From assembly GCA_003024985.2 (NCBI GenBank), contig PXIH01S0002830.1: 12,097 bases of DNA. One strand, 5' to 3'. This stretch comes from Euperipatoides rowelli. Its lineage: Eukaryota; Onychophora; Udeonychophora; Euonychophora; Peripatopsidae. The first letter of the stretch is position 1. Every line of letters begins with the position of its first letter. Positions 1 to 8,113 of the stretch are shown one piece after another. The position numbers were made by a program, and so were the translations under genes. The notes below the pieces were generated by a model. The model worked only from the letters and a program-made list of their open reading frames with translations. It made no database searches and was not told the origin of the DNA.

Positions 1-960
1 TAACAACAAAATATGATAAAATTAACAAATGTTAGCATTAGGAGGGAAAAATGGCTTTATATATTTTCCATTTTTTAATAGATCGCTAGATTTAATTTTT
101 GTATACAAAATATAAAATAAATTAATATTCAATTACAGATTCTTGTAGAGCATTTAATTATCTTTCCAATAATGTATAACACATTACCAAATAACAATAC
201 ATTTGAAAGTGAAAAACAATAAATAATACCAAAAAGTAAACTAGCATCAATATTTATAATAAGTTTCAATCATAAATGAATTTATAGTAAGTTTATCGTA
301 AATTAAAACATTGTGAACAAATACAAATAGTAGCCTACATTTTATCAGCTGCTCTTGAATAGTCTCAGCTCGATTCTATGAGGCGAAATTCAACTATTTT
401 CCAAACATCAGAAACCATGATTGCTGCAAGTTATTGTTTTTTTTGTTCCTCAATTTTGGGATTTAATAATAAACTATCTGTATCGTACTGTACTATCGCC
501 GTCAACTTCCTGTGGGATTTAAACGATTACCGCTATTTCAACAACACGCATTGCAAAATTCAATCATGCTTGAAGGCAGAATAGACATGACCATAGCTAT
601 AATAGGCTATCAGTATCACAACACATATAGGAAAATAATTTGCTCTATCAGTGTAAATGTAGCTTTAAAAGAAAAGAAATAAATACCCTTTTTTTGTATG
701 TTTTTTAAAAGGAATGGAAATTTGAGTGTAAATTACTTTGATACTGTTGTACAATTTTTATTTAGGCCTATATAGAAACAAAGGTTTAGATTTTACTTTT
801 TTTTAAATTATCTTAAAAAGTTAAAAAAACTTTATTTTTTGTTTTTAGTTGAGGGGGACATATACGGCCTAAACCTTATACACTATAAAATTTATTTACA
901 GCCAGTTTGCAAAATTGGAATTGAAATCGACACTGAGTGTGATACATCACATTTTTAATT
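1..960. other. AT-rich non-coding stretch
   Basis: No recognisable gene. A 68-codon frame at 378-584 starts with ATG, but its translation is low-complexity and matches no family I know. The sequence around 480-560 is slightly richer in CpG than its surroundings. One TAGCCTA (331-337), one TAGGCTA (603-609) and one TAGGCCTA (763-770) belong to a motif that is over-represented across the window. The rest is A and T runs. Confidence 0.7.
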
Positions 961-971
961 GCATAGGCAGA

Positions 972-1005
972 TTTAAAACCAGTCGGAGGACCCGACTGTT
1001 TAAAA
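972..1005. repeat. GC-stemmed hairpin beside the GC-rich island
   Basis: CAGTCGG (980-986) and CCGACTG (992-998) form a perfect 7-bp inverted repeat around a 5-nt loop. If C979 is bulged, the stem can extend into the flanking TTTAAAA tracts on both sides. A GC-rich stem is unusual in this AT-rich DNA. It sits immediately left of the GC-rich island and may mark the edge of an old element or simply be a local structure. No function is claimed. Confidence 0.6.
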
Positions 1006-1157
1006 AACACAAGATGTCACAGGAGTCTTTCTTACCAGCCTCTGCCCTTGAATTTCCCTGTGGGATGAGACTCCCAGCCTTCACAAAGTTGGGGTTGATT
1101 AAACATGATAAACACCAGAATGCCTGCCTCCTCCAGCTCCAGTCTGCCTCTGGTTAA
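1005..1157. other. GC-rich island, possible exon or old repeat
   Basis: The composition jumps to about 50% GC against roughly 30% around it, and the sequence becomes complex. The plus strand is open through it; the frame starts at ATG 915 and ends at the stop near 1157, giving 80 codons. The minus strand is also open from about 1150 to about 950, with residues such as INPNFVKAGSLIPQGNSRAE. On the minus strand the island has a candidate acceptor (TTAACCAG, with an in-frame TAA just upstream) and a candidate donor (CTG|GTAAGA, near 1037). On the plus strand there is TCTTACCAG followed by an open frame. GGAGTCT (1022-1028) and AGACTCC (1068-1074) are an inverted pair within it. I recognise no protein family in either reading. 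It could be a small exon, a conserved regulatory element or a repeat fragment. The poor pyrimidine tract before the minus-strand acceptor argues against an exon. Confidence 0.35.
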
Positions 1158-1159
1158 GC

Positions 1160-2374
1160 ATAAGTCAGCTTTTGTATAGGCTATAAAGATTTATTATGGT
1201 CACCATTGGAAAAATCTACCTTGATTTTTTTTAAATTATTTAATTGTTCATTTTGGTGAGTATTGTCATTCAATTTTAATATTTTAAGTGATGAGCTTTT
1301 AGAGTGAAACATTTTTTTTTTCATTTCTCACCACTTCATTTTGATTAATACTTATTGATCTTACTAATAAACATTTTCTACATTACAGATTTAAATACTT
1401 TTTTAATTAAATCAAATGTACTTTTCATGATTAGAAATTTCAACCTGCTCTACAAATATTGGAGCCAAATGCTTGATGATTTTTTTTTTTTCTGTGGGTG
1501 GTGGGGGAGCAGATTTTTCAAAGCTTTTTATCGTCCATTGTTATCCATCTCAAGAGAATTTTAGTGCCAATATTAGCTTGCTTTCATTAGCAAACAGTTA
1601 TCCTATTAATTTCTCTATAACTTTTTAATAATGTATTAGAAAATTTTCATATAACCGCTAGGTATATTTGCATTTGAAATTGATGCCATTTATGAAATGA
1701 TTATAAGTTTTTATAGAATAAATATTTATATTATATCGGTATTTGATTGATATATTTAGATCTAATGAAAAAAAAACCCAATACCAGCTGGTCATTATAT
1801 CTCTCATGTTGTAGATAACTTTATTACTCAGAAAATGTTTAGAACAAGGTAGGCCTACATCCTCAGGAGACGACATCGTGACCCCATTGTCAAGATTTGC
1901 TAATAATCATAATCCAGTTGCTCCATATTCTAAGTAATATATTGTATATAAATTAATTAATCTCTTTAATTAAAGATATGAAATTTCAGCGTATTTCATT
2001 ATTTTTGTAATGAACACACACGTCAATTATCTGAATTGTATTAATTATTCATCTTGTCTGGAAAAATGTGGATTTGAAAAAAAAAAAAAAAGTAATATTG
2101 CCTGAGGAAATAACTAATCTTGAAATTAATGGATACATTTACTTGCACAACTGAGCATCATTAATGTTCTAGGGCTAGCCATTATGACAGGTCAGCAATG
2201 ATTAACAGGTGACATACCTTTCTCTTTTCACAGATTAATTCAGTTTTACTGAGTGATCTGAGATTTTTCTTTGAAGGGAATTCTATGTAGGCTATTTAGA
2301 ACGATACAACAAAAGAACTACAGGGTTTTTTAAATCCTTTAACAAGGGATTAAAGTCTGGCGGTAAGGGGTGAA
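1160..2374. other. AT-rich non-coding stretch
   Basis: No gene seen. It contains T runs, a TAGGCCTA within GTAGGCCTAC (1849-1858), TAGGCTA at 1177-1183 and 2288-2294, and a 15-bp A run at 2077-2091. A pyrimidine tract ending in TTTTCACAG near 2225-2233 resembles a 3' splice site, but nothing exon-like follows. The short frames at 1355-1564 (+) and 1658-1876 (-) are low-complexity translations of AT-rich DNA. Confidence 0.65.
2077..2091. repeat. poly(A) run, 15 bp
   Basis: An uninterrupted run of 15 A. A similar 16-bp A run lies at 5659-5674. No retroposed sequence or target-site duplication is evident next to it, so it is treated as simple sequence. Confidence 0.9.
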
Positions 2375-2506
2375 TCATAATTCCCCATGACAAAGTCTGA
2401 AAGACACTTGCTTGATAACAGACTTGATTTCACTTAAAAATCATATTTACGTATGACAAAATCTAAAAAACACTGGCCTAATAAAACAGCAGATTCACTT
2501 TAAAGC
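2375..2506. repeat. tandem duplication, 66-bp period, two diverged units
   Basis: Unit 1 begins TCATAATTCCCCATGACAAA at 2375 and unit 2 begins TCATATTTACGTATGACAAA at 2441. They align along their length through (A)AGTCTGAAAGACACT / AATCTAAAAAACACT and GATTTCACTTAAA / GATTCACTTTAAA. A fainter third unit may follow from about 2526, where TCATAAACGTTA and GAAAACACTGG recur in order. The divergence indicates an old duplication. Confidence 0.7.
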
Positions 2507-2820
2507 TGAAGTTAACTTCTGTTTTCATAAACGTTAAGAAAAAAACTTTGTTGAAAACACTGGATTGAATGCTGTTGCTTCCATAATGGTCCATCTAATA
2601 ATGGATTGACATTATTGTAGTTTTCCTCATTTTATCTTTATGATAAAGAAATTCTCCTTAGATGAAAAAAAAAAATCTTAGATAAGAACAGAGATTATAA
2701 TATGCATTACACTTTCGATAAAATCTCACCAAGCATAATTTACTGAGTGAAAATAATCAGTCACTTCCCAATCTAAGCATCATAATATATATATTATGGA
2801 AGCACAACTTTGCATCACTA
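2507..2820. other. AT-rich non-coding stretch
   Basis: No gene seen. It contains a possible degenerate extra unit of the preceding tandem repeat, an A run near 2664-2674, and a perfect 18-bp palindrome of alternating A/T core, CATAATATATATATTATG (2781-2798). Confidence 0.6.
2781..2798. repeat. 18-bp perfect AT palindrome
   Basis: CATAATATATATATTATG is identical to its own reverse complement. Such palindromes can extrude as cruciforms, but in AT-rich DNA they also arise often by chance. Confidence 0.85.
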
Positions 2821-3250
2821 TTAATAGGCCAAGTCTTTGAGCCCCAAATGCACCTAGAATTCTTCCCTGATTTTTGCACACCATGATGTAAACCTCCTGG
2901 TAGCAGCGCACAGCACATAGTAACAACCTGTTTCTTTAGGGAGTGGATGTTATGGGAAGTTCAAGCTGATGACCTGGTGATAGTGAGGACTATCACAAAA
3001 TGTATAATAGCCCCATGTTGACAACCTGGGATAATAGTGAAGCAAATGGGACCTGTGGCATAGCTAGTTAGCCTCGGAAGTGTGAAATTTATGAAATGGC
3101 ATGAAAAACATCTGCATCCCAACCAGTTGTTATCCGTGATGATGAGTAATGACTGACCAAATTCTGCCACCCCTGTTCAGAGTTCAGACTGAATGAAGGT
3201 ATCCATCGGTATCACTATATTTACTCTGGCAGCGCTATCAAACCGATTTT
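2821..3250. other. mixed-composition segment, possible old repeat
   Basis: About 430 bp of higher sequence complexity than the flanks and with few A/T runs. It contains a perfect 8-bp hairpin, GTGATAGT-gagg-ACTATCAC (2977-2996). A string near 3054-3070 (CTGTGGCATAGCTAGTTAG) loosely recalls the GTGGCGTAGCTAG strings seen in some animal interspersed repeats, and also a tRNA A-box, but no matching B-box follows at the right spacing. The minus-strand frame at 2961-3170 (69 codons) resembles no family I know. A diverged interspersed repeat is my best guess; the class is unknown. Confidence 0.3.
2977..2996. repeat. 8-bp perfect hairpin with 4-nt loop
   Basis: GTGATAGT (2977-2984) and ACTATCAC (2989-2996) are exact reverse complements separated by GAGG. 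Confidence 0.85.
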
Positions 3251-4127
3251 TAGAGAAGGGATGATGTTATGTATTGACTTAGCTATAATAATACTGACAT
3301 GACTTTGTTAGATTTATTATTAGTAATTAAAATGTTTAATTATTACTTATTAGCTAGTGCGTTCACATCGTCATGCCTGTTAGACTCGGTTAGTCATGTT
3401 TGGAGTATCAGTTGTCTAAATATTAGCCTACATTTAAAACCCCTTCCCCTTCTCCATCTAAAAAATCTTACAGTGTACCTTTCTAATTCCTTATTGATCT
3501 ATTTCATTAGTACTTATGTTTAATCATGACAATTGTTGTATCTTTAATGAATACCAGGTAGAGTTGCGGTACACCACAAAAACCTAAATATAATATATTG
3601 TATTGTATTATTGAATATATTAGAAAAAATCGTTCTATATGAATATTAATCACCCATTGTTGTTAAAAAAAACAAACACATTGTTTATTGTTCAGTATCG
3701 TATTTTAAGATTATTGTAAAATTGATTGATTTAAAATCAATAATTGCTTTGAAGATGATTGTAAATATGTAAATGAAAATAAATGATTTAAGCATTTAAT
3801 AATATTTAATTGTATGGTTCCAATTTATGATAAAAGTTATTTAGGGGGAGGGGGAATAGTAATATTTAATGAAAAGTTAGTTTTAATGATGGTAAAAGAG
3901 TAGGAGTTTATTTTATTTAATTATTCAAGTTAGAATTTATTCACAAGTGGGGAAGTTTTTTCAAAATGAGAAAAAAAAAATATGAAAGAAAAATTAATTT
4001 AAAAAAAAAAAGAATTTCAGGAGAAAAAAAAAAGTTTAATTTTATAATTACTTTCTAAAGTTGCCATAATATAATTTTTATTGGAGAAATTAGAAGAGGC
4101 CACGTTGCCATGGAGATATGCAAATCA
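3251..4127. other. AT-rich non-coding stretch
   Basis: No gene seen. It contains many A runs (notably 3968-4032), a short G-rich run (about 3844-3854), one TAGCCTA (3424-3430) and a perfect 8-bp-arm palindrome at 3725-3741. An octamer ATGCAAAT occurs at 4118-4125; this matches the POU-domain octamer, but a single copy in such DNA carries little weight. The 74-codon frame at 3299-3523 reads as hydrophobic, low-complexity sequence without recognisable features. Confidence 0.6.
3725..3741. repeat. 17-bp palindrome
   Basis: ATTGATTT and AAATCAAT are exact inverted arms around a single A. It is probably incidental in AT-rich DNA. Confidence 0.8.
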
Positions 4128-4470
4128 GATGGAGAAATGCAGACGAGAGCATAAAAACTGGAGATATAAATTAAATATATAATCTACATTTTTAGGCATG
4201 TTAATTTTCTCTTTACAGTACTAACCTTACCACAACCTTGAAACCTAACTCCAACTACGTATTAACCCACTATGCCCCAACCCTATGATGATGAATGGGT
4301 GAAATAATCCTTTTTTTGATCGATTTTGAGACTTTTGCTAGCACTTCCGTAATGATTAAAATGACGAAAATATATGAGCAGATGTCAAATACGCGGTTGA
4401 AATGGGTTATATTTGTCAGTATTTAGACACTTCTAAATGCAGAAGCTTTTGGCACATAAGAATCATGATT
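4128..4470 (+). repeat. dispersed repeat family, copy A
   Basis: This aligns in direct orientation with about 5675-5975 (copy B) and inverted with about 6770-6960 (copy C). Shared landmarks in order are: an AAACTGGA string; a pyrimidine tract ending TTTACAG at 4212-4218; degenerate CTAACC/TTACCN/AACCT hexamers (4219-4287, longer here than in the other copies); GGTGAAATAATC (near 4299); a TTTTGATCGATTTTGAGAC block; CACTTCCGTAATG; and ACGAAAATATATG-AGCAGATGT. Divergence is substantial, with indels, so the copies are old. No coding capacity is visible. The element class is unknown. Confidence 0.75.
4219..4287 (+). repeat. degenerate telomere-like hexamer tract (copy A)
   Basis: Successive CTAACC, TTACCA, CAACCT, CCTAACT, TTAACCC and CCAACCC units resemble decayed CCCTAA-type repeats. 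The same tract occurs at 5761-5800 and, inverted, at 6840-6869, each time directly after a pyrimidine tract ending in CAG. Because it recurs inside a dispersed element, it was probably spread with that element rather than marking an old chromosome end. Confidence 0.6.
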
Positions 4471-4574
4471 ATATTTACCAGAGATCTTTTGATGCATTGT
4501 TTGAAGACTAGGGGAATTGTAGTGAAGTCGTGTATTTCGATTTAAAATATATTTCAAGATTTATCCAGAGTCTG

Positions 4575-4650
4575 TTAATGCACAAACTTTATATATTATA
4601 CTTTATTCTTAGAGTGTCATTTGATACACAAACTTTTATATTATTGACGG
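4575..4650. repeat. direct repeat, 46-bp period
   Basis: CACAAACTTTATATATTAT (from 4581) recurs as CACAAACTTTTATATTAT (from 4627), with further weak similarity upstream (GTCTGTTAATG / GTGTCATTTGATA). This is a short diverged duplication. It lies within the 106-codon frame at 4530-4850, which suggests that frame is incidental. Confidence 0.6.
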
Positions 4651-4797
4651 CTTTCCGTGGAGAATTTTTTGAAATTATTTTATTCGTCCAGGATCTGTAT
4701 ATTGCACACGGAATATATTCATGGCCTTGTATCATTTATCTCCAAAGCATTTTCCAAATATTTACAGTTCAGCTGAAGACGGTAGAGCCATATTTCT

Positions 4798-4928
4798 CTC
4801 AAGGAGATGAATCGAAGATCAGCATAGCAGAAAAGAAGGCAGAAGGATAGTTAGAACAAAAAGAACGTGAAAGAAACGAAGGTGAAGGCAAAGTAGAATT
4901 GATAGAAGTTACTGCTGTGATTGTATGA
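4798..4928 (+). pseudogene. purine-rich Glu/Lys-type reading frame with internal stop, doubtful
   Basis: The 106-codon frame at 4530-4850 ends at TAG 4848-4850, yet the same frame stays open to TGA 4926-4928. Across the stop the translation changes character. Before about 4798 it is hydrophobic and aromatic, as expected from AT-rich DNA. From there it becomes Glu/Lys/Arg-rich (GDESKISIAEKKAEG, stop, LEQKERERNEGEGKVELIE). The DNA is strongly purine-rich on this strand, and TTTCTCTCAAG just upstream could serve as an acceptor. It might be a dead exon or a charged coiled-coil fragment. It might equally be a purine-rich tract that encodes Glu and Lys by composition alone, which I consider more likely. 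Confidence 0.15.
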
Positions 4929-5129
4929 ACAACTTTGATTGAAAGCAGATAAGAAACATTTTATTAAGGTAGGAAGTAAAATAAGATACTTTATGCATAG
5001 AAATAAAAATGTAATTGTTTCTAAAAAAAAAAGCTCTATAAATATTTAATAAATATAAACATATTTTTTCAAAAAAGAAGTTTGAGATAGATTATTATCA
5101 AGACATAGAGAAAGAGGGAAGGCAGAAAT

Positions 5130-5167
5130 TTGAGATTAGGGACTTGCCATCAAGTTCCTAATCTCAA
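5130..5167. repeat. near-perfect 17-bp hairpin with 4-nt loop
   Basis: The left arm (5130-5146) and right arm (5151-5167) pair at 16 of 17 positions around CCAT. The single exception, G5141 against T5156, is a G-U wobble in a plus-strand RNA. The arms carry GAGATTAGGGACTTG and its complement. The stem is too short and the loop too small for a typical microRNA precursor. A miniature foldback remnant or a recent local inverted duplication is more likely. No TA or TTAA duplication is obvious at the edges. Confidence 0.8.
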
Positions 5168-5674
5168 TCATTTGTGAATACATTTTATTATTGGTGAATA
5201 TTTTATTGTAAACGAATTATCGGATCATAACAATAATCATTGTAAAATATTATCGAAAAAAAAAAACCCAACATATTTCTTTATTCTCATATTATTGAAA
5301 TTGTATATTTTAGTTATCATAGGAGTAGAATTTTGAGTGAATGAATATTACATAATGTTTTAAATCATTGTGAAAATTATAGGATATTGTGAAGATTTTC
5401 ATCCCAAATAAACATATTGTGATTCGTAAAAGTTTGTCATTTTTACAGTATAATCGTACATAATTTTGCCGATTATGTATATTTTTTGTAGAGTTGAAAC
5501 TCACCTCTTTGAGACAACCCTGATCAAAAAAAGACATGAGTTTAAATTCGCTGGGAGAGACTTGGTCATTTCTGGTTTCTTTCCAATCATCATCATTGTA
5601 AATTTGTTTTTATAAATAATAATTCCTATTGGAGTAGTTCGGTAAGTGGCACCCAATGAAAAAAAAAAAAAAAA
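5168..5674. other. AT-rich non-coding stretch
   Basis: No gene seen. Contents are mainly AT simple sequence and a 16-bp A run at 5659-5674. The 75-codon minus-strand frame (5310-5537) gives a low-complexity Asn/Phe/Tyr-rich translation typical of chance frames. Confidence 0.6.
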
Positions 5675-5975
5675 TCGACGGAAAGTTATGAGCGCCTAGA
5701 AACTGGAAGGCCTAAGTCCCATTTAGTCACATGATCAAAGCCTTAATTTTTTTATTTGCAGTCCTAACCTTACCGTTACCCTGAACCCTGACTCCAACTA
5801 TGTGTGAAATCCATTTTTGATTGATTTAGATAATTTTGACACAACTTTTGTCAGCCCTTTCCGTAATTTTGAAAATACATGCACAGATGTTAAAAATGTT
5901 GTAAAATGGGACTTAAGCTTCCAGTTTTTAGGTACTTCTCGGAAAGTTTCCTCACTGTTATACCAGAAGTATTTT
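5675..5975 (+). repeat. dispersed repeat family, copy B
   Basis: Direct-orientation relative of copy A. Matching landmarks are: GAAACTGGA (near 5699); GTCACATGAT (5726-5735), which corresponds to GTCACGTGAC in copy C; TTATTTGCAG (5751-5760); telomere-like CCTAACCTTACC units (5763-5800); GTGAAATCC; TTTTGATTGATTTAGA; CTTTCCGTAAT; GAAAATACATGCACAGATGT; and TTTTTAGGTACTTCT. The 60-codon frame at 5817-5999 lies inside this repeat and is not a gene. Confidence 0.75.
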
Positions 5976-6769
5976 AAATCAGCTACATTTATTTTTTAGT
6001 TTTTTTCAAATCCATTTACTATTGTATTTATCAATTTCATAAAACTTTGTTTGCTATTTCTATTTCCTGAAAAACTAATTGACATGAAGAAGTCTCAATA
6101 AAATAATTGTTTTCCTACAGGTTATCAAAAACTGATCAAACTGAACTAGATCTATAATTTTAACCTGTCCCACTAACATATTATCTATCAGGGCAACCTT
6201 AGATATTTTAATCTATATGATAGAATACTAGCTTCATTATTTAATTTGCTTAGATTTCAATAAAACAATTTTTATCTATTTCATTTCCTTCCTTTATCTG
6301 AAAATCCAGATATATAATTTATTTCTAGTTCTATTGTTGGCTATACAGTATAAATCAAATGAATTGAAAGGTGCATTCCACTCAGAATTTTTTTTTTTTT
6401 AATTTTCAATGATAAATAAAAATTTGAAACCATTAGGGGTTTAAAATTTTTCCAGGGTATTAGAACTAACCCTTTAACTTTTTGCAAGATGAACCTTCAG
6501 AAATTGCACGATAATGGTAAATACTATTTTATTTGCCTTTAGAAATTTATAATCACTACGATACTGGAGTATGGTTCCTATTTTTGCTAATCAATTGTAT
6601 TTTTTTAAGGATTGATTGTATACTTGTGCTTTTTTTTGGGTGATCTTTATGCTCCCCATATTAGTTTTCTTTGTATCCACTTCTTGTAAGTCATCTTCTG
6701 ATTTTAACAGTTACTGTCTTGTATTATATTAATTAGATAGTTATTTTATTTGGAGTTAAAGCTGTAGTG
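5976..6769. other. AT-rich non-coding stretch
   Basis: No gene seen. Two similar strings, TCAATAAAATAATTGTTTTCC (near 6094) and TCAATAAAACAATTTTTATC (near 6257), hint at an old duplication of about 160 bp, but the intervening alignment is poor. The rest is T-rich simple sequence. Confidence 0.55.
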
Positions 6770-6960
6770 TACTGTATTTTTAGTTGAAATTATCTAGATC
6801 GGCGTTCAGCAATAGATTATTTCACCGTTAGATTATCTAGGGTTCCGGGTTATGGTAAGGTTAGGACTGTAAAGAAAATATTCTAAAATCTGCTAGAAAA
6901 AATACTAATTCTACACGCTACTATGTTTTAGTTGTCACGTGACTCCTAACGTTAATTATG
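6770..6960 (-). repeat. dispersed repeat family, copy C (inverted)
   Basis: On the minus strand the order is: GTCACGTGAC (6934-6943), a spacer, TTTTCTTTACAG, CCTAACCTTACCATAACCC, GAACCCTAGATAATC, GGTGAAATAATC, and TCTAGATAATTTCAAC. GGTGAAATAATC is shared with copy A, and GTCACGTGAC matches the GTCACATGAT of copy B. The copy is shorter than A and B, losing similarity after about 6790. GTCACGTGAC is a perfect 10-bp palindrome containing a CACGTG E-box; copy B has CACATG there, consistent with CpG decay. Confidence 0.7.
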
Positions 6961-7775
6961 TTGGTGGGCAGATAACGGAATCTGACCATGATTGAATATT
7001 AAAATAAAAATAAAAATTTGTATGATTAATGGTTTTCATTTAGTAAATACAAAATATATATAACCATATTTTTAATATTTTAATAAATATGCAAATTAGG
7101 CTAATTTGTATGTTAATGATATACTCTACATATTTTTGTTAAAATATAACTCTTAGAAACTTCAAAATTTCACTTAATGATTCCAGTCTCCTGGGTACAC
7201 CTATGCTAATTTTGTAAATCGTTTAGAAAATTGCTTTAAAAATATAAAAGAGCTAGTAATTTGTTATGATTAAATTGTTAAAAAAAATGTTATTTTTTAA
7301 AAAAAGAAAAAGATTATTTCCTATACAAATTTACATTAATGACATACTGTAGATGGTATTGAAATGACCCAGCTGCCAAACCTTGAAGATTGTCAAAATT
7401 ATCATCTTGAGAAAGAAGTTAAAGACAAATAAATGCTTGAGAAATTATTTTTCTAAGTAATAATTGATGGCCAATGATTGTAATCATGTAATAGAATGAA
7501 TTCTATTAAAATACAATTCATTTGTTTTTTTGTTTTTTTTATATTTTGAGCAAGACTGATAATTCCAGTTTTATTATTGAGTGAAATGGTCTAGTTGAAA
7601 GATTTGTTCTTTCCTTACTTTGCGGGTATGTGAGAGAAATTCACTCGTGGGTGGCCAGCTTTGGACAGAAAGATTCTCTTGTATTTTGGAACAAATATTT
7701 ATTTTGATTAAAACTTCTACTTTTTAAAATCTTTCAGTAATCAATAAAGGTAAATCAATATATGTGCAAAGTCAC
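6961..7775. other. AT-rich non-coding stretch
   Basis: No gene seen. It contains an inverted repeat at 7092-7108, an octamer ATGCAAAT overlapping it (7089-7096), and A/T runs near 7279-7312 and 7526-7540. Confidence 0.6.
7092..7108. repeat. 17-bp palindrome containing TAGGCTA
   Basis: CAAATTAG and CTAATTTG are exact inverted arms around one G. The centre is one of the window's recurrent TAGGCTA motifs, and the left arm overlaps an ATGCAAAT octamer. Confidence 0.8.
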
Positions 7776-8113
7776 ATTTCTACTTCTATGCAACGATTGT
7801 CTGTTGCGGAAAAACAACTTTCCGTAAGATCATGTGCAATGCAGCAGTTAGGCATGCACAATATTATTAAAAGACAGAGAGTCCGGAATTATTGAAAAAA
7901 AAATTACGCAGAGCTATCCATTTGCTCTCCATCTTGTTTGCCATTGAACCAATCAAATCTTAGGTTTCTAAGTAGAGGGCAGCACACTGTTGTTTTTGTT
8001 CCAATTGATTTAGTTTGATAGCATCATATTTGAAAATGGATTTTCGTAAAGCAGTAAATAAAGTAAAAATATAATATTTTACACAATACTAGATGTTTAT
8101 TGGAATTCATTTT
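7776..8113 (+). repeat. left arm of large inverted repeat
   Basis: Homologous, in reverse orientation, to 10940-11270. The core 7921-8065 matches the reverse complement of 10993-11135 with about 10 mismatches and one 2-nt gap (about 92% identity by hand). The inner wing 8073-8113 matches 10940-10980 with 4 mismatches in 41. The outer wing back to about 7776 aligns with indels at lower identity. Shared landmarks include CTCTCCATCTTGTT, CATTGAACCAATCA, AAGTAGAGGGCAGCACAC, CAATTGATTTAGTTTGAT and AAAGCAGTAAATAAAGTA. A small hairpin CGGAAA-aacaac-TTTCCG (7807-7824) lies in the outer wing of this arm only. There is no coding capacity. The pair could be two opposed insertions of one short element, or long terminal inverted repeats of a single 3.5-kb element. 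Confidence 0.9.
7971..7985 (+). promoter_or_regulatory. CTCF-like string in left arm (tentative)
   Basis: AGTAGAGGGCAGCAC resembles the core of the vertebrate CTCF motif (AGRKGGCRS type) but lacks the usual CC at the 5' side. The same string occurs inverted in the right arm, so the pair faces inward. Binding is not shown by sequence alone, and the string may simply be part of a repeat. Confidence 0.2.

Noticed and set aside
2225-2233. 3' splice site TTTTCACAG
   Set aside because: Pyrimidine tracts ending in CAG are common here, and the downstream sequence is not coding-like.
3054-3160. tRNA-derived SINE head with A-box at TAGCTAGTTAGC
   Set aside because: No B-box (GGTTCGANNCC type) follows at the right spacing, and no A-rich or simple-repeat tail was found.
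2961-3170. 69-codon minus-strand frame as a membrane peptide gene
   Set aside because: It has no recognisable motif or supporting neighbour. The segment looks more like an old repeat.
4118-4125. POU octamer ATGCAAAT (also 7089-7096 and 8567-8574) as enhancers
   Set aside because: Three octamers in 12 kb of AT-rich DNA are compatible with chance, and no cluster of other motifs accompanies them, apart from a lone TGACTCA near the third.
4530-4850. 106-codon open frame as a real gene
   Set aside because: In DNA of about 70% A+T a chance frame of this length in 12 kb is not surprising. It contains an internal 46-bp direct repeat, and the translation is hydrophobic low-complexity sequence without a recognised domain.
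5130-5167. microRNA precursor
   Set aside because: The stem is only 17 bp with a 4-nt loop, too small for a mature miRNA/star duplex, and the flanks do not extend the pairing.
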